Assembly: GCA_017163975.1 (NCBI GenBank)
Contig: JAFFSR010000240.1
Span: forward strand, 124,001 to 188,000
DNA from: Anastatus disparis
Lineage: Eukaryota > Arthropoda > Insecta > Hymenoptera > Eupelmidae
Direction: 5' to 3'
Length of the DNA: 64,000 bases
Part shown: piece by piece, positions 45,252 through 59,914 of the stretch
How positions within the stretch are numbered: position 1 is the first letter of the stretch
Layout of the letters: each line of letters opens with the position of its first letter
Translations under genes and position numbers: made by a program
The notes under the pieces: model-generated
What the model was told of the DNA's origin: nothing
What the model saw: the letters and a program-made list of their open reading frames with translations, nothing else
Database searches by the model: none

Positions 45252-45459
45252 TTCAAGCTTCTAGCTATTAATGCTAAAGAACTATATGCGTTTAAAAATA
45301 TAGTAACTTTTTTAGTGATTTTCTTTAATTGTCTGTAACTAGGGAAATATTGAGTATTTGTGACTATAAATTTAGCTTTTTCCATATTTTATCATCTGAA
45401 AACTTATCCCGAAGTTTGAGCAAAATCCGTGATCCGGAGGTGTGACACTCTCCTAGTAA

Positions 45460-47200
45460 GTGCTTTAATATTAAAATTTTCACCAAAATTATTCAAGTTT
45501 TTAATTTTAAAATCAAAACGCAATAAAAAAATTTACAATGAAAAAACTAAATCACAGTTCGATTTAAAATTCATAAATAGAGACTCAAAAGAATCTTCAA
45601 AATATTAATATGAATTTCATAAGTCAAAACTACCTCAATATATATTATATTAAGAGTTATATTATTACTAATATATTGTTAATATTCAGTAATTTGTTAA
45701 TTTTATTTTCAATGCACTTCTCATACCACACACAATGATTGAATCTTTAATTTACAAATGCATCGCCTTAAAAATATTCATGTTATAAATTCATATCACA
45801 TTGAAAAGCTACTTAAGACGTGATACACATTAATATACACCTATTTAGTAAGCAATACATTAGCGCTCTGCTATAGTTTAAAATTTTTTTGCATATTTCA
45901 TTTCATATAAAAATACTCACCCTTCTTAAACCTTGTTTACATATCTTACACATAAATTTCAAAGTTTTCAAAACCTTTATAAGAATAAATCGAGGCTTTA
46001 GTCGCCTCATAGTGAATCGTTATGCAAATTGCGGTTAAGTAATAACTGCTTATATTTTTCCCAGTCCGCTCACCCCCTTATATACATCTCTTTCGTCGAT
46101 TACTTCATTCTATTATGATATCGTATATTTGTGCGGTTTATTAAAGTTACGCGCCTTTAAAACATATATATAGAGAATCTTTGTATTTCCCGTGTGACGC
46201 GCTTTCGATATGAAATGCCATTATTACCTATTGCCGTCATAATTTTTATCTGAAGAGAGTTTCGTTCACTGAGATTAAAATAGTCAAGTTTCTCAGGAGG
46301 AGATTATTATGCATTTGAACAATAGACGTTTTTAGATGGCTTTTAACTCGACTAATTCGTTGTTGGGTTGTGGTTCTTTTCTGTTTATTTTTATTTTTTC
46401 TTTAATTTGTTACTGCTTTCAATGAAGGTTTATTTTCTATTGATGAATTTAGATGTTATTCGCATCAATTTCGAATTTTTTGATAAATTTAATTTTTTAA
46501 AAGTCCATTCATAAATAATTCTTGATAATTATAAGCATTTTTGGTAAAAGTAATTAAAATTGTGATAATATCTTATATAATTCATTTACCAAAATGTAAC
46601 TATATTTATAAATTTTAACAACAATCTTTGAATTCTGATTAGTTTTGCAATTTTGTGAAAACGCGTACTATTTCATAAGAAAATGTTTTTTTTTGCAAAT
46701 TTAGAAATCATTAGGCTGCGTGTTTTTTCCTTATTAATGCAATTTTTGAAAAATGAAATAAGAATTTTGTATTTCACCATAAAAATATATAATTTTATGC
46801 TGAGCTATAAAAATATATTTTTCAAAACATAGAATAAATTTATATACGTTTTTCCAAGATACTTTAACGAAGTCACTTATTAACGATTTCATCATGAATC
46901 ACATAAAAATTTACAAAACTCTCAACTCAAAATTATTTAGAAGCTGATAAATACTTGAGATAAGAAGAAAAAAAAAACAAAGATACAAAAAACTGATTAT
47001 CGAAACAAAACGACTCTGAATGCAATCCGCGAACATTTCTTTTGTTTAGTTTGTCACGTTAAAATTTCCCAATCGAAAGATAAATGCGCGTTGAAATAGA
47101 GAGAGAGAAAAATAGCGCCAGTAGGACAGAAAACAAGCGAATTCTTTCTGTCTTTAGTTTTTTTTTCTTCTTTTTGTCTATCATCTGATACTTAAAACAG
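45460..47200. other. AT-rich stretch with a GC-richer patch
   Basis: 45980-46230 is somewhat richer in GC, with a small hairpin GAGGCTTTAGTCGCCTC and ATGCAAAT (octamer-type site). No exon with convincing splice sites. The remainder is featureless. Confidence 0.35.
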
Positions 47201-47227
47201 GAAGCGGTGAGGTGTAATTTGTTCGCG

Positions 47228-47341
47228 ATGTTATTATCCTACTACGGTATGGAGCTCCTTTGGTTCGTGTACATGGTAGCCAGCGTCTCTTTTGCTATCG
47301 CTTCTATTGTTATACGAAACGTTAAGCAGCTAACATTTTAG
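47228..47341 (+). CDS. Possible 37-residue membrane micropeptide
   Basis: ATG at 47228 with G at -3; stop TAG 47339-47341. The frame encodes MLLSYYGMELLWFVYMVASV followed by SFAIASIVIRNVKQLTF: one hydrophobic span of about 22 residues and a basic end, the layout of small membrane regulators. The local sequence is GC-richer than its surroundings, and after the stop the same frame stays open for about 60 more codons (NFENCYAMPEFRFTKDDEWY). It could instead be part of an exon of a larger gene, or chance. No homologue is known to me; the minus strand also has a short open frame. Confidence 0.25.
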   Translation: MLLSYYGMELLWFVYMVASVSFAIASIVIRNVKQLTF

Positions 47342-47419
47342 AACTTCGAGAACTGTTACGCGATGCCGGAATTTCGATTTACCAAGGATGACGAATGGTA
47401 TTATAACATTTTAAAAGAA

Positions 47420-50400
47420 AGGTATAGAAGAAAAAAAAAAGATTTTTTTTCTCTCTTTCTGTCTCTTATTAAAGATACTACACTAACTTTTTTTTTGCAC
47501 GCTTCCCTCTTGTGTGTAATTACACGCGGTTGAATTACGTCGTGCATTAGTCTTGCGATTTATGTGCACGTTTAGACGACGACGAAGAAAAAAAAGAATA
47601 ATGTATAACTTGCTGGATTCGGATAGGAATGTTTATGAAAAAAAATAAGAATAATGTAATAGAAGGAATGCGAGCATACAGATTTGGAAAAATATTATGT
47701 GGATTCAGTGATACTTTCCTCCATAAATAAATAAAGGATTCCTTGTTAGACTTTTTTTCTTTTATTAGATAAATCATAATATTTGTAGAATATAAATATA
47801 GTTTTGGTTTGAGTTCACAAAAAAAAAAAATAATTTGATTGACTAATTTTCATTTTCCGAAGAAAACAAATAGTTTAGTAGACGGAAGTGGCGGTCGTTA
47901 AACGAAACAAAATAATAAAAATAGTATTTCATACGATTCTTGAAATAACTTTCAATAATTATAAAATTTGGTACAGGAAAACTTCTAATTGCGAAACCAA
48001 AATATAGTTATAATAATATTTTACTAATTCATATACTTAATAAATTAAAAAAAAGAATGTTGATAAATTAAAGAGTTTCATTATTGCAACTTTTAATTCC
48101 ACATCTATAAAATTTAATTAAATGCTCGTAAATTTTAATCAAACAATTATAATTTTTCAAAAATATAATTTATTGAAACGACTTGATATTTCAATGTATA
48201 ATATTTTATTTAATACAACATCTTAAATCATAGCACGTGTATAGGCCAAAAGTTGAAATTTAATATGCAAAATTCATTTGGATGGAAAACAGTAATAAAT
48301 TAAAGATTTATATTGAATTGTGCGAAGTCGTTGTAAGACAAAAGTTAATTATGCCAAGCTGTGTGAGAAAGCAATTAACATATTATTTTATGAAATCATA
48401 TCTGCGGCTTCATGAGGCACAATGATTTTTACTGTGGGGAATAGCTAAAAGTGTGTTAAGTTGTTAATTAGCATTTAGAACTTTGTCTTGATTACAATAT
48501 ACATTTTAATTTCAATGAAAACATGTGCAATTGTTTTAATTGTTATCTTTCTCTTTAGATGGTAAATTAAGTAAATTAACTCATATTTTCATTATTGAGT
48601 TGAACGTGATTACAATAATGCATTTTTAAATATATTATTTTATTAATAACAATATACGAACTCTGTAAAAATAACAAAAGAAAAAGTAGGGAACAAATAT
48701 ATTTTTCAAATTTTTAAAAATTTTATCTGAAACAGTATAATTTTATAATTATAAATGTTTATAATTTTATTTTTATAAAAAAAATAATATTCTCGTGTAA
48801 ACAGAAACTATCGCCCATATAAGGGAAATAATTTTACAAGCATATGTTCATATATTAAAAAAAAAATCTTTATAAACATTAACAATATATAATACATGCG
48901 TCGATAAAAGTATTTACCATATATGGACAATAGTTACTATTTCCACGTGGTTATTTATAAAGACTATGTACTATATAATCTCAAGATTTCTAAATTTGTA
49001 AAATAAAAATTTTTGTAATTAAATAAACATGTTGCCTTTTATGATAACAATAAATTTTCTTGATATTTTTATTCATATAAAAGTGTCATCGTGAGAAAAT
49101 TTATTGTTATAAATATTCATGATTTCATTTTATATTTCTTGAAGTATACGTCTTGGTGCAGATGAACTAATATACATATGTTGTAAAGAAGATTTTAAAT
49201 TTTCTCTATTTTTCGTTTTAATTGCGCATTGTAATATAATATTCTATAAGAAAAATTACAAATTTTTCTAAAAAAATAACTATTTTTCATTACTGAGAGA
49301 GCTATTTGATTTTTTATAAAAATGATTATTTATGCGGTATACATAGAAAACTTCACTTAGTGGAATGTTTACATGCAGCTATTTTAACTATATAAATAAT
49401 GATTTTAATACGAAATCAAGTCTATACCATTAGTTACAGTGTAATACAATATTTTTTCTGTAGACTTTTCTCTTTGTGATTATTTTATAATAAATAAGGT
49501 AGAATTTTTGTTTGATTATAATCACATTTAATTGATGATTTACATCTCTAATTCATATTTAATTACAAGAATTTTAAAAATATTTATATGAATTATTATA
49601 TTGTTTATATGGCATCCTAAAATCACAAGAATTATTCTCATAATCTTATTGAAAAAAATTCAAAATTTTTTTAGATACTTTAATAATGATGGCTGTAATT
49701 AATTTTCATTTTATATTCTCATTAATACTACGTGTTAAAATAATATATTGTAGTCATAAAAGTGTTTACATTTATCTTGAATCAAACATCTTCAACTTGC
49801 TGATACGTTACCATAAAAAATAACAATATACGTCATTTGTATATAAGATTATTATCAAAGAATAAACACAATGCGTGTCAATCAGAAGCTGTTTCCATAT
49901 CGTTTAGCTATGCTCATTATCGCATTGAATAAACAACGCGTATACGTACTTATAAATTATAATTTAATTGTCAATTCCAGCGAAAGTTTCGAGCATACAT
50001 TACATTACAATGGAAAATCATCTTCTTGTATATATTTATACTTTTATTTTTTTTCTCTTTCATATACATACGCAGAGCATTGGTTACGGTTCGTTTAACG
50101 TTTTAAGTTAAATGTGTACGATATTAAGATGTTTTCATGTTGAAATAATAAAAATAAAAAAAAAGGAGAAGAAAAAATGAGATCGTGCTATGATTTTACT
50201 TTTTCTCAAGGTAAAAAAAGATAACGATCGCCATACTCGATATACTTTCAATTGCGTTATTTCGAGCGAGACAAAAGAAAAAAAAATAATACAAACCAGA
50301 ATCGTAAAATAGGCGATGAGAGTTGAAGATGAATGGATTATGAATGTTTGAGAAAATATTCTCATTTTTTTTTTCTTCAAGATTTAAAAGATTTGCGTGT

Positions 50401-53274
50401 TTTTACATATCGATGCGCATGTCTATAAACATTATGTGTGTCGATAACATATTATGAGAATAGATATGGATCGTTCTAGTAGAATATCTTTTGCGCTTTT
50501 TTTTACTTTTATTTAAATCTAGAGAGTTTTTATTATAAAGTGACGGAATATTTTATAATGTTAATGATCAACTTTAATTTTTCTTGTGAAAAATTATAAT
50601 TGCAGATTGATTAGTGATTGTCGATTTTCTAATATTTCTTAATTGTGTTTATAAGTATAATGTCTTGACATCAATAAAAATGTATCACTAATTTTCAAAC
50701 GAAGTGATCAGATGAAAGTATTTTTGTTTGCGCGTTACATTTTCTATAGATTAAAAAAATGGAATGCTATTTTGCAAAAATTCTAAGCATGATTGAAAGA
50801 TTAAGTCATTGATAATATTTTGAAGAAGAAAGTAAGCTGTTTTTAAAAGCAAAATTATTTTTAAAAACACTTTCTGAATCATAAATATGAAACGAGATTC
50901 ATATCAAAAGGTTTACTACTCTAGTTCTTGAAAATTGATGAACAAGAACAATTTCAATTACTTTGTCAATCATCTTAATTATATACGTTTTCTACTCTTA
51001 TAATTTTTATTTTAGAATGTATGTATATTTTATGTTTAGATTATATTTTTAAATATTTTTCACACTTTCGAGTTAAAGCGTTAAAACTTATAAATTATTT
51101 ATGATAGTAATTATTCTTTGATTTATTATTCAATTTTTATAAAATTCATTAAGAAAAAGTACCTAAATGGTAAAGAATTTTGGAGAATAATAAATGTATC
51201 AAATACGTTTATGAAGCTATTATTTTTAAATTTTCAAAGATTTCTAGCGTGTTATTACATAATCATTAAAATATGAAAGAAACAACTTTAAAGAAAATTC
51301 TAAACGAAAAACAAAAGTTTTGTGTCTTGGAGCACCCAATAGAAATGATAAATTATTTTATAGCACTCGGACCTAAACCCCTTAGTAACACTTTTCTGTT
51401 ACCTAGGTGGCACTTTACACGGTACAAATGATTTACTTAGTAACGTACATATAAAAAATTTATAGAAATTATTTTTAAAGTTTATAATTTGTATTTAAAT
51501 TTAATTAACATCTAAATAAATACAATTATAAGCAAGTAAATACAGAAAACTAAATTGATATAGCGTAACATGTGCAAGGTATAGTCATTCAGCGTTTAAA
51601 AAACGGGACCCCCCACACTATACAAACTTTACCTCTACCCCCTAAAAACTTTACTATAGATTTTCACAAACATCATATCAATATAAAAATAATTTTATTC
51701 ATTTTGAGTATATTTTAAAATATTCTTTTTTTTTCGATCTATATTCATGAGTGTTTAGTTTTAGTTTATTTATGTTTCTTTTTTTTCGATTTATCATTCA
51801 CAGGATGCGTAGTGTTTGGTTTTTATAGTTTTCGCTTTTATTTTTTGAATTATAATCGTGAGTATAGTTTTTGTTTATTACTGATTTTAATACAGATTTA
51901 ATTTGCGGTTTTGTCCCCTCTAAATAGTATACGATATTGATAGTGATTTATTACGGCATACGTTATACGCTCGGCGATACTCCTAATAAAGTGACTAGGT
52001 CACTATCGTAATGTACTATTAAAACACAGTTATTGTTATGTTGAATTTTTTCCAAGGTATGCTATAATCAAAATATTAATATAATAAATATAATAATTTT
52101 CAAAAATACTTAAATTTAATAAAAAATTATAATTACCTACAAAGACATATTCATCTGTAATAATTAAGATCGGTATGAATATGTTTGACGTTGATTCGCC
52201 TGTAGTTTAATTATTATTATTTAGAAGTAACAATTGTTTATGAGAAGTATAATAAATAACTAAACTCTTACATTCTGTATAGCTTAATTTCGTTATAAAT
52301 TTTGTAGAAAAATTCTCTTAGTGTAGTAATATTATAGCGTCTGGTAGCTTCTTCCGCATTATTAATCATTTTTAATTGCTACTCTGTTCATTGAGTTCAT
52401 TGTTAATTGGTAAAAATAATCGTATATCTGAAGTTAATAAAATGTTGGGAACAGATAAAATTTGTACCATTTGTAATGTTCATATTTTGTAACATTTTCA
52501 TGAGTTTACAAGCAACGTCACTAATATTGTTATATTCTGGAAATTAGAAAAATCGCGTGTTGTCATAGCGGAAATTTGAATGTTCTTAATTTAAAATTTT
52601 AACGATCGGAATTCTGGTTTTATTTTCCTACTTAACCTTTACTAATCAAAGTTTTCCGTGGTTATTATTTTAAGGATTATTCTTTAAGAGTTTTTATTGT
52701 GCGTCAATAGAGATAATAAAATAACGTTAATTGTAAGGGTATTTATTATTCAGCAAAATCATATTTATTGAAACTTAAAATTTTGATTTTATAAACTCGA
52801 TAACAACTTATACTAAGTTTCTAAAAACTTTATTATCTCCTGTTATCATTTAATTGGTGATAAAACCATTAAATAATAGATAATAGAAATTAGGACTATC
52901 TTAATCAATAAAAAAAGATATCGTCATAAGCTATTTTTTCAGAATGAGTTATTACAATAGATATAGAGAACAGATATATAAAAATTATTGATTTCTTATT
53001 TATTAAAAAAACTGATTATAATTCTGAAGTAACCACAATTCATATAATACTACATCTGCATTCACAAATTTAAATTATTCTTCTAATTCCATAAATACCA
53101 AGTTCTTATAATTTTAAAGTTATATTATTACTCAGATTTTAACCATTAAAGCCTTTACGCCTTTTGTACAACAATAAAACGGATTTTACGTAACAAATTT
53201 TACATAGTTTTACAGAATAATAACAAAAACTTTTTGTCATCAAACATTTAGTAGCGTATTTACCCTAAAAATCG
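47420..53274. other. Long AT-rich non-coding stretch
   Basis: Nothing convincing apart from a degenerate palindrome at about 51930-52025 (TAGTATACGATATTGATAGTGA against TCACTATCGTAATGTACTA), whose ends recall the 42.38-kb MITE. The open frames at 47547-47777, 49871-50098 and 50135-50380 lack recognisable motifs. Confidence 0.4.
51930..52025. repeat. Degenerate palindrome related to the 42.4-kb MITE ends
   Basis: Inverted ends TAGTATACGATA and, in reverse complement, TAGTACATTACGATAGTGA resemble TAGTATATTACGATACGG of the 42380-42515 element. The centre contains CGTTATACGCTCGGCGATA. Confidence 0.4.
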
Positions 53275-53470
53275 TCTCACTTGCGGAAATTCCCACAGAG
53301 AAATTTTCGCCTTTAGTGAAGAAAAAAAAACAACAATAAACACAGCACACCGTTGCTATATATACGTTTTCTCGAAGTATTTCTAGATCGACCTGTGCGA
53401 AAACGGTCTCGGTAGACGTATATAACGGAATAGAGTGAAAGTCTTCACCGGTTTATTTTCCTTCTCTCTT
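53275..53470 (+). promoter_or_regulatory. GC-richer block with TATATAA, candidate promoter
   Basis: A compositionally distinct block containing TATATAA (53419-53425) and, upstream, CTATATATACG. A start site about 30 bp downstream (GTCTTCACC) is possible. No exon was recognised after it, so this remains weak. Confidence 0.2.
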
Positions 53471-53479
53471 CTTATTTAA

Positions 53480-56400
53480 TCTTACCTGAATACAACATTT
53501 GGAAATGGACGGCTGCTTAGTTTTGTTAATAATGAGTGCAACTCTTTTTTTTTTAACAATTTCACACGAATTTAGCTAAAATAGTCTTATTGTGATTAAA
53601 TTGAATAACATAATATAAATAATAGGAGGTCACGCGTACAGGAAGGAAGGAAAGGATAGAAAAGAAAAAAAAAATGAAATATGAGAAACGATGAGAAATT
53701 CATGTAAACCGCAGTATTATAAGCAATTAGCAGTGAGGTCGACGACTTAGATTCTGGTGATTCGCCTTATTTTTTTTTTCTTCAAATGAATCAACTCGGA
53801 GTGCGGTCGCACTAAGAATAATCGAATAGACAGCTTGACCCTGATCATATAATATACCTGGTAGCTTACTTAGAAATTTCGTTCTACTTTAAAGAGAACG
53901 CAAGGTGCGAATGACCTGCTAAATAAATGTTTATGTATACACGTTACTTTTCCAAAAATAAAAAAAAAATTTTTCGCAATGATAAATTTGGTTTTTTAGA
54001 CGATGAGTATGATGTTCATTAGTTACGCGATGAGAAAGTTTTTTTAGGGATTTTACAATAATTATGTGGTTAAAAAAAAAATTTGTTGATTACAGTTAAC
54101 TAGAAGGTTTTTCATATTTATCACGCATACGTAACATGAACTTTCGAAAATTTACTTCAATTATGTATTTCAATTTTTAAACTTTTTTTACGATCTTATT
54201 AGTTAATAACTCTTGTTTTTTCCGTATAATTCAATAAAAATTTTAGATTTAATGGAGATTACACTAATAACTGAAAATTCATTTTTTAAAATTAATTTTA
54301 TCAAGATTTATTACAAAATAAAATAAATTCATTTGCAAAAAAAAATGATTTAATGACTAATTTAATTACAGAATTAAAACTAATGAATATTTTTAAAGAA
54401 TCATTTTAACCAAATTTAATATTTTATCGTTTTTAAAGTGTTATATCTCTATTTTTATAATAGTTTTGTAAAAGTAAATAATTATTCTGAATATGTTGTT
54501 ATTTCTTATACGTCAAAAATAACTCATTTGTAAAAGAAGGAAAATCATTTTAAAACTACTACGTAATTATGACTTTTGTGTGTCAGTAATAACTTTCTTC
54601 CTTTTTGAATAATATTTATTTTCCTCTATTTTTACAATTACGTAGTTTTCCTATGATTTAGTAAAATTATTAATGTAAAAGCTAAAGGAAGGCTTCAGAA
54701 TTATAACTTTTTAAAAATTCAGAATGTTCATTTCTTTTCGTTTTCTGAATAAATATTTCCTATTTTTTCGCAAGTGTAACAGAAAATTAAGTTAATTAAT
54801 CAATCATATTCAAGAAAAATTATTTTATGATTTTAAACTTGGCATCTTGGCAACAAACAAGAAAAAAAATGAAACTTTCTTTGTCTATTTAAATCCAGCA
54901 AATGGCAATGCAATCAAACCGTTGAAGGTCGAATACTTTTACGTTAATTTAAAATAATACGTTATTTCTATAATTTAATATTTAAGTATTTCAAAATACA
55001 ATCATTGAAAATAGCATTATCATAATTATCATTATTATTATTTAAAAATCAATAATTAAATTAAAGAAGTAATCGAAAGTATCAACGGTAATCTTGCAAA
55101 ACGTCTTTTGTACTTTTTCATCATACAGATTTAAAGGATAAATCTTGAAATAGACAAGTCGCATATATTACGTAATGCGCATATATGTAGTAAATAATCT
55201 TTTTTAACATTTGTAGAAAAGTAATCGAGAAGAAATAAGATTGATTTACAAATGTACTTTGATGACAAGTCGAATATTAATTACGATTTACGAATTTGTA
55301 ATTGAACTTGTGCAAAACGTATCAAATTTAAAAGCGACGCGGCAGTTTCAAATAGAATATTTTTAGTTTCTGTTTCTTTATTTTTTCAAAGGATTTTCCT
55401 TTTTTTTAATTGGTTACATTATGAAAACGCGTCATTGACAGACGCGGAGTTTATATGCATTAGTTATGGTGACTTTTCTTTGCTTTTCTTAGTTCCTTTC
55501 ACTCGTAATTGATTTATCATCGTAATTTATCATGAATAAGTCGATGGAAACGTTAGATTTTCTACAAATTTTCTAGGATATCAATTGAAAAAATAGTTTT
55601 TATACTTTCCTTATTTTTCTTTGAAGATTTATTTTTTTCCTGAATATACATTTATCTTTACATATTAGACCAAATCTAAATAAACGAGAAACAAACTAAT
55701 GTTTCCTTATATTTTTGTCAATTTTATTAATGTATATGAATAATGTATGAAAAAAAGTTCTTATCCTGGTAGCTCGTAGGATTTTATAAAGCTAGTCACG
55801 TCATGATTAATATTCTCTCTACGTTGATAATAATTTTGTATTTGAATATAATGGCTTCAAAGGTTCAAATAGTTGAATTTTAATCTGTTCGTTTTTTATT
55901 CATACAAAAATTTCTCGCTTATATCACTGTAAAGATTTTTTTATTTCTTTATTTTAAAAATACTGTAATTTTTTCTCGAGAAATAATTAATAAAAAATAA
56001 ATAAATCAATAATTACTTAATGCTTCTAAATATCACGTGAAGTGCAAAAATATTTCCATGTTACTTAATAAGTAATGAAACGTATTCAACTTAACACTGA
56101 TAAATTTAAATCATGAACTTAAAACAAAGCTAATCCTCTAATAAGACTAAGATTAATATGCGAATTAAATTAATTTGTCAGATTCATATTTTATCTTATA
56201 TACACGTAAACGAAAAAAAATTTATTATAAAGTACACTGTTAAGTATTTGATTATTTTATCGATAAATGTGCAATGATTTCAATCTAAGATTATTATGAA
56301 ACGATAATCTATAGTGAACTTAACTTTTGTGTGTTATTTTCTACTTCATATTCAGATGTGTATAGTCTATAATTATAGAGTTTTATCTTACACGTAATAG

Positions 56401-59400
56401 ATGTTGATATTGAAGGAAAAATGCATCAAAAAATTTTAATGTTATATCATATCAAATTATATAATTCGTAGATTTTGATGCTTCATAAATCATATATAAT
56501 TTAATTATTTTTTTTTAATAGCACTATCAAGATTTTTATCTAATAATAGTTATTGATCAATACATGTAGACGTTAATATTTAATTCAAAATTCGTATGTT
56601 GTCTTCTAATCGAAAGATATACTTTATCTGTTGGAAATTTACAAAAAAATTGTATTAAAATTTCCTATGAATCAAGTTTGTCTTTTGATTAATGAGGGGT
56701 ATATTAATTTTGAATGAAATATATTTTTCGTATAGTAAGAATTATTAAATTTGCAAATATGATTAAATTTTCAAAAATAGAGATATTAATATTCTTGATC
56801 GTTATATTGTTATCAATCAATATTAAAGTTTAGAAAAAAATTGTTATTTACAGATTACGATTTTCGTATACTAATAACAATAATAGATACGCAACAAATA
56901 TTTTTTTATTTGACATTGGCATTAGTTTGATAAATCAAGGACGAAATATCTTTACTTTTGATGATTCCTGTATTAACTAATTTTTCAATTAATACAAGAA
57001 ATTGTAAATGTAAGTTATCTTCAAGATATCTTTGATATATCTTATTATAATAAAGTATCTATTATGCTAATGTATAAAGGAACACGATATAGTAGAACTA
57101 ATTTTAAAATGAAAAATTTTTTCTTTTTTACAATGACAAGACGGAGAAACTTAAATGAAAATTGTTGATAATAGGTGAAAATTTTAAAGAAATTTGTGAA
57201 AAACGGGGAAGGCAAATAGCCAAAAGTATAAAACGTTTTAAATCAAATTAAATTTAAATCCAAACAGATTTAAATTTATCATTAGAAATGCATGCCTTTT
57301 TCACTTACATAATTCATAACAGTAATATACAACGTGATATATTAAATTTTTTCAAAACGATGAAATTAACTTCCTTAATAGTCACGATCTAATGATACCC
57401 TGATATGACCAATTTCAAAACTCAACAATCTTTTTTGATAAGTTATCTATCATCTAAAATACTACATATTATTATTTGTTCAACAAAAAGATATTCGTGA
57501 ATCAGATGCTTATATTATGCTTACGTTAAACATTTTTTGAGTATAAATCATCGTCTATCACGATTACATTGCTTTAGATATAGTCTAAATGCCATTGCTA
57601 TATATTAGCGAAAACAATCGTTACAAGTAACTTCAAATAAATTTTGAACATTTAAAAATATTTTTTATAATACATTCTTTTCTATAAAAATATTTTATTA
57701 TTAGAACCTTTAGTTTACGTTTAAAATGTTCTTTGATGCATTTTTTATTGTTTTCAAGAATGTCAATAAAGCAGGCGCAAGTGCAGCATCCGAAATAATT
57801 AAAATGTTTTCAAAAGTGATTATAATCAACGACTTTGGTCTGGCACAAGCTTTCAGTGTTTGACAGATGTTCGCAACAGTTGTGACTGATGTAATAGAGA
57901 CGTAGACGTTTTTAACATTTTTTGCAATAAATATTTTTTCTTTTGTTCTCTTCTTTACTATTCATACTATTACGTGGAACAAAAAAAAAGATTTTTTTAA
58001 GATAATTTAAACGTATGCATTTATTGTATTTAACAACGAAATTTCATTGGAGGAAATGAATTTTAACATTTTTTTTAAACTACTTATTTTTATTCTTCCC
58101 AACATTATAATAAATTTTTTGTACACTATTAAAAAATTTTTTGAATACTTAATGTTACATAATACTATACTTTTACCATAAATTTAAATATACAAGCTAA
58201 AAAAAGGCAAATTAATTGTTTTTTAAAAATAATTAATGAACCGAAAAATACTTTCATTAATCGTGCATAGAATTACAATCTTTGGTTTTAAAAAGATGCT
58301 AATTGAGCTCGCAGTTCATTTGCCTCGCAATCAATTATGTACGCAAGGAGACATTTTAGCAAGGTTGCAACGTGATATCGCAGTGACTATATTTGTGACT
58401 ATATGGATATGTATATATGTGTATATATATATACCGCACCTATTTTGATTTAAGAGATACTTTAATTCTATTTCTGTTTTTAGAATAATAAAAGAAATCA
58501 TTATTTTCATACATTCATTAAAACTAAAAGAAAATTCTATTTTGAAGACAGTGTGATTAAAAAGTATTATTTTGTAAAAGCAATTTTATCTTGAATCTTT
58601 TAAACTTATAAGTTATGTTGTAGTATTGTTGAAAGTAATTTCTATAATACTAATAAACTAAAATAATGATTAATGAGAAAATAAAAAAAACGTATAATTA
58701 AAATTTGTAATCTTTTGTTTTATCTTCGATTTTCACCTTTTGAAAACAATAATGAAAACTTCTATATGAATATATTTTAAAATATTAAGATAAATACTAA
58801 TTATTGATGTTTTAAAATTTTTCATATCTTCATAATAATCACAAATTGTCTAGGATTATAAAATACCACAATTGAACATTTCATAATTCAATAATATAAT
58901 TTCATTCGTATACCAATGTTAATCAATATTCTTAAAAAATATTAAATAATTATTGATTCTAAATATCTTTTAAGCAAAATTTTTGCTCATAACTATTAAA
59001 AATAGTAATTTTGAAAATATTTCGTATGGACATCATATTTATCAACTATTTTAAAAATAGAGGAGGATAATATTTTTATTTGCATGCAATTGAACTCAAT
59101 TTACTCATGCTTGCATAAGCGTCATTTTCTTAATTTTCATATTTTATAAAAAATAAAATGCGCATGAAATAAATAAAATAAGTATCATAAGAATCATTTT
59201 TTTGGTTATTTTTTTTTTGTATTTTATATATATTACTTGAATAACAGTAAATCCACTTTATATAAGTACAAGTTTTGTATTTAGTTATCAAAAGATATTT
59301 ATTTTCTAAAATTTTTTAGCTCTCTATTAACAAAATAAAATATATTTAAAATTTTCAAAAGAAAAGTAAATTTTCAGCTACAGTACCGGCATTTAAAATC

Positions 59401-59910
59401 GGTCAATACTATTTTCCTCAGTTTGCCAGCATGTTACATAAAAGTATATGTATGTATACAAATAACGATCGAAACATAAACAATACGTTTGTTCGTAAAT
59501 TGTCGCAATTTCCATGTGTATTTACACAAACACTTCTCAACGCCAGTAAACGCTTGTATACGTATACTCCGATCAAAACTATCTATGCCATACGTTCACT
59601 TAAATTCTTTAAAAAAAGAGTCTTCCAATAAATATCGTAATACTATATAAACATATCACTACAAAAATTTTACTACTTCATTTACACTTAGCATATATAT
59701 ACATATATGAATATGAATATGTACGTCATAAACGTCAATACGAACAAGCTGATGGGCAATATATATGTATAACATTAAAGAAAATACCGTATGTTCGTGT
59801 ATCATATAAGAATAACATTTTAAATTGAAGCTCTCTGGCAAAAGTTGGCAAAGAGAGTAGGGCTACATATAGATAGACTTATACTTTAGTTTTACGGATC
59901 GTCGTCCCCT
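53480..59910. other. Long AT-rich non-coding stretch
   Basis: More than 6 kb with no recognised gene or mobile element. One GC-richer coding-like block at 57728-57905 is listed separately. It may be intergenic or upstream regulatory DNA of the gene whose first coding exon is at 62.6 kb. Confidence 0.4.
57728..57905. other. Coding-like block, unidentified
   Basis: GC-richer than its flanks and open on both strands: plus, KNVNKAGASAASEIIKMFSK and INDFGLAQAFSV then a stop and MFATVVTDVIET; minus, about 65 codons without stop but also without ATG. It could be a relic of a gene. No convincing splice sites. Confidence 0.2.
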
Positions 59911-59914
59911 CCGC

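Larger units (their letters stand above)
44061..45456. mobile_element. TAA-flanked foldback element (PIF/Harbinger-like ends)
   Basis: Ends CTAGGAGAGTGTCACACC then TCCGGATCACGGATTTTGCT are mirrored at 45408-45456. TAA flanks both sides (44058-44060 and 45457-45459). A 3-bp TAA (TWA) duplication is typical of PIF/Harbinger. Arms extend about 250 bp and a second palindrome (ATTGGACCT/AGGTCCAAT, about 44312-44482) sits inside. Later insertions: a SINE at 44486-44864 and a GC-rich segment at 44920-45251; without them the right arm matches the left continuously. Confidence 0.8.

Noticed and set aside
44476..45385. Minus-strand ORFs of 111 and 118 residues
   Set aside because: The first is antisense to the SINE; the second spans the border between the GC-rich insert and the foldback arm.
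49871..50098. 75-residue plus-strand gene
   Set aside because: No motif, AT-driven hydrophobic tail and no splice or promoter context.
57728..57905. Protein kinase exon (DFGLAQ-like string)
   Set aside because: No other kinase motif, in-frame stop, no splice sites; the resemblance to a DFG motif is probably accidental.
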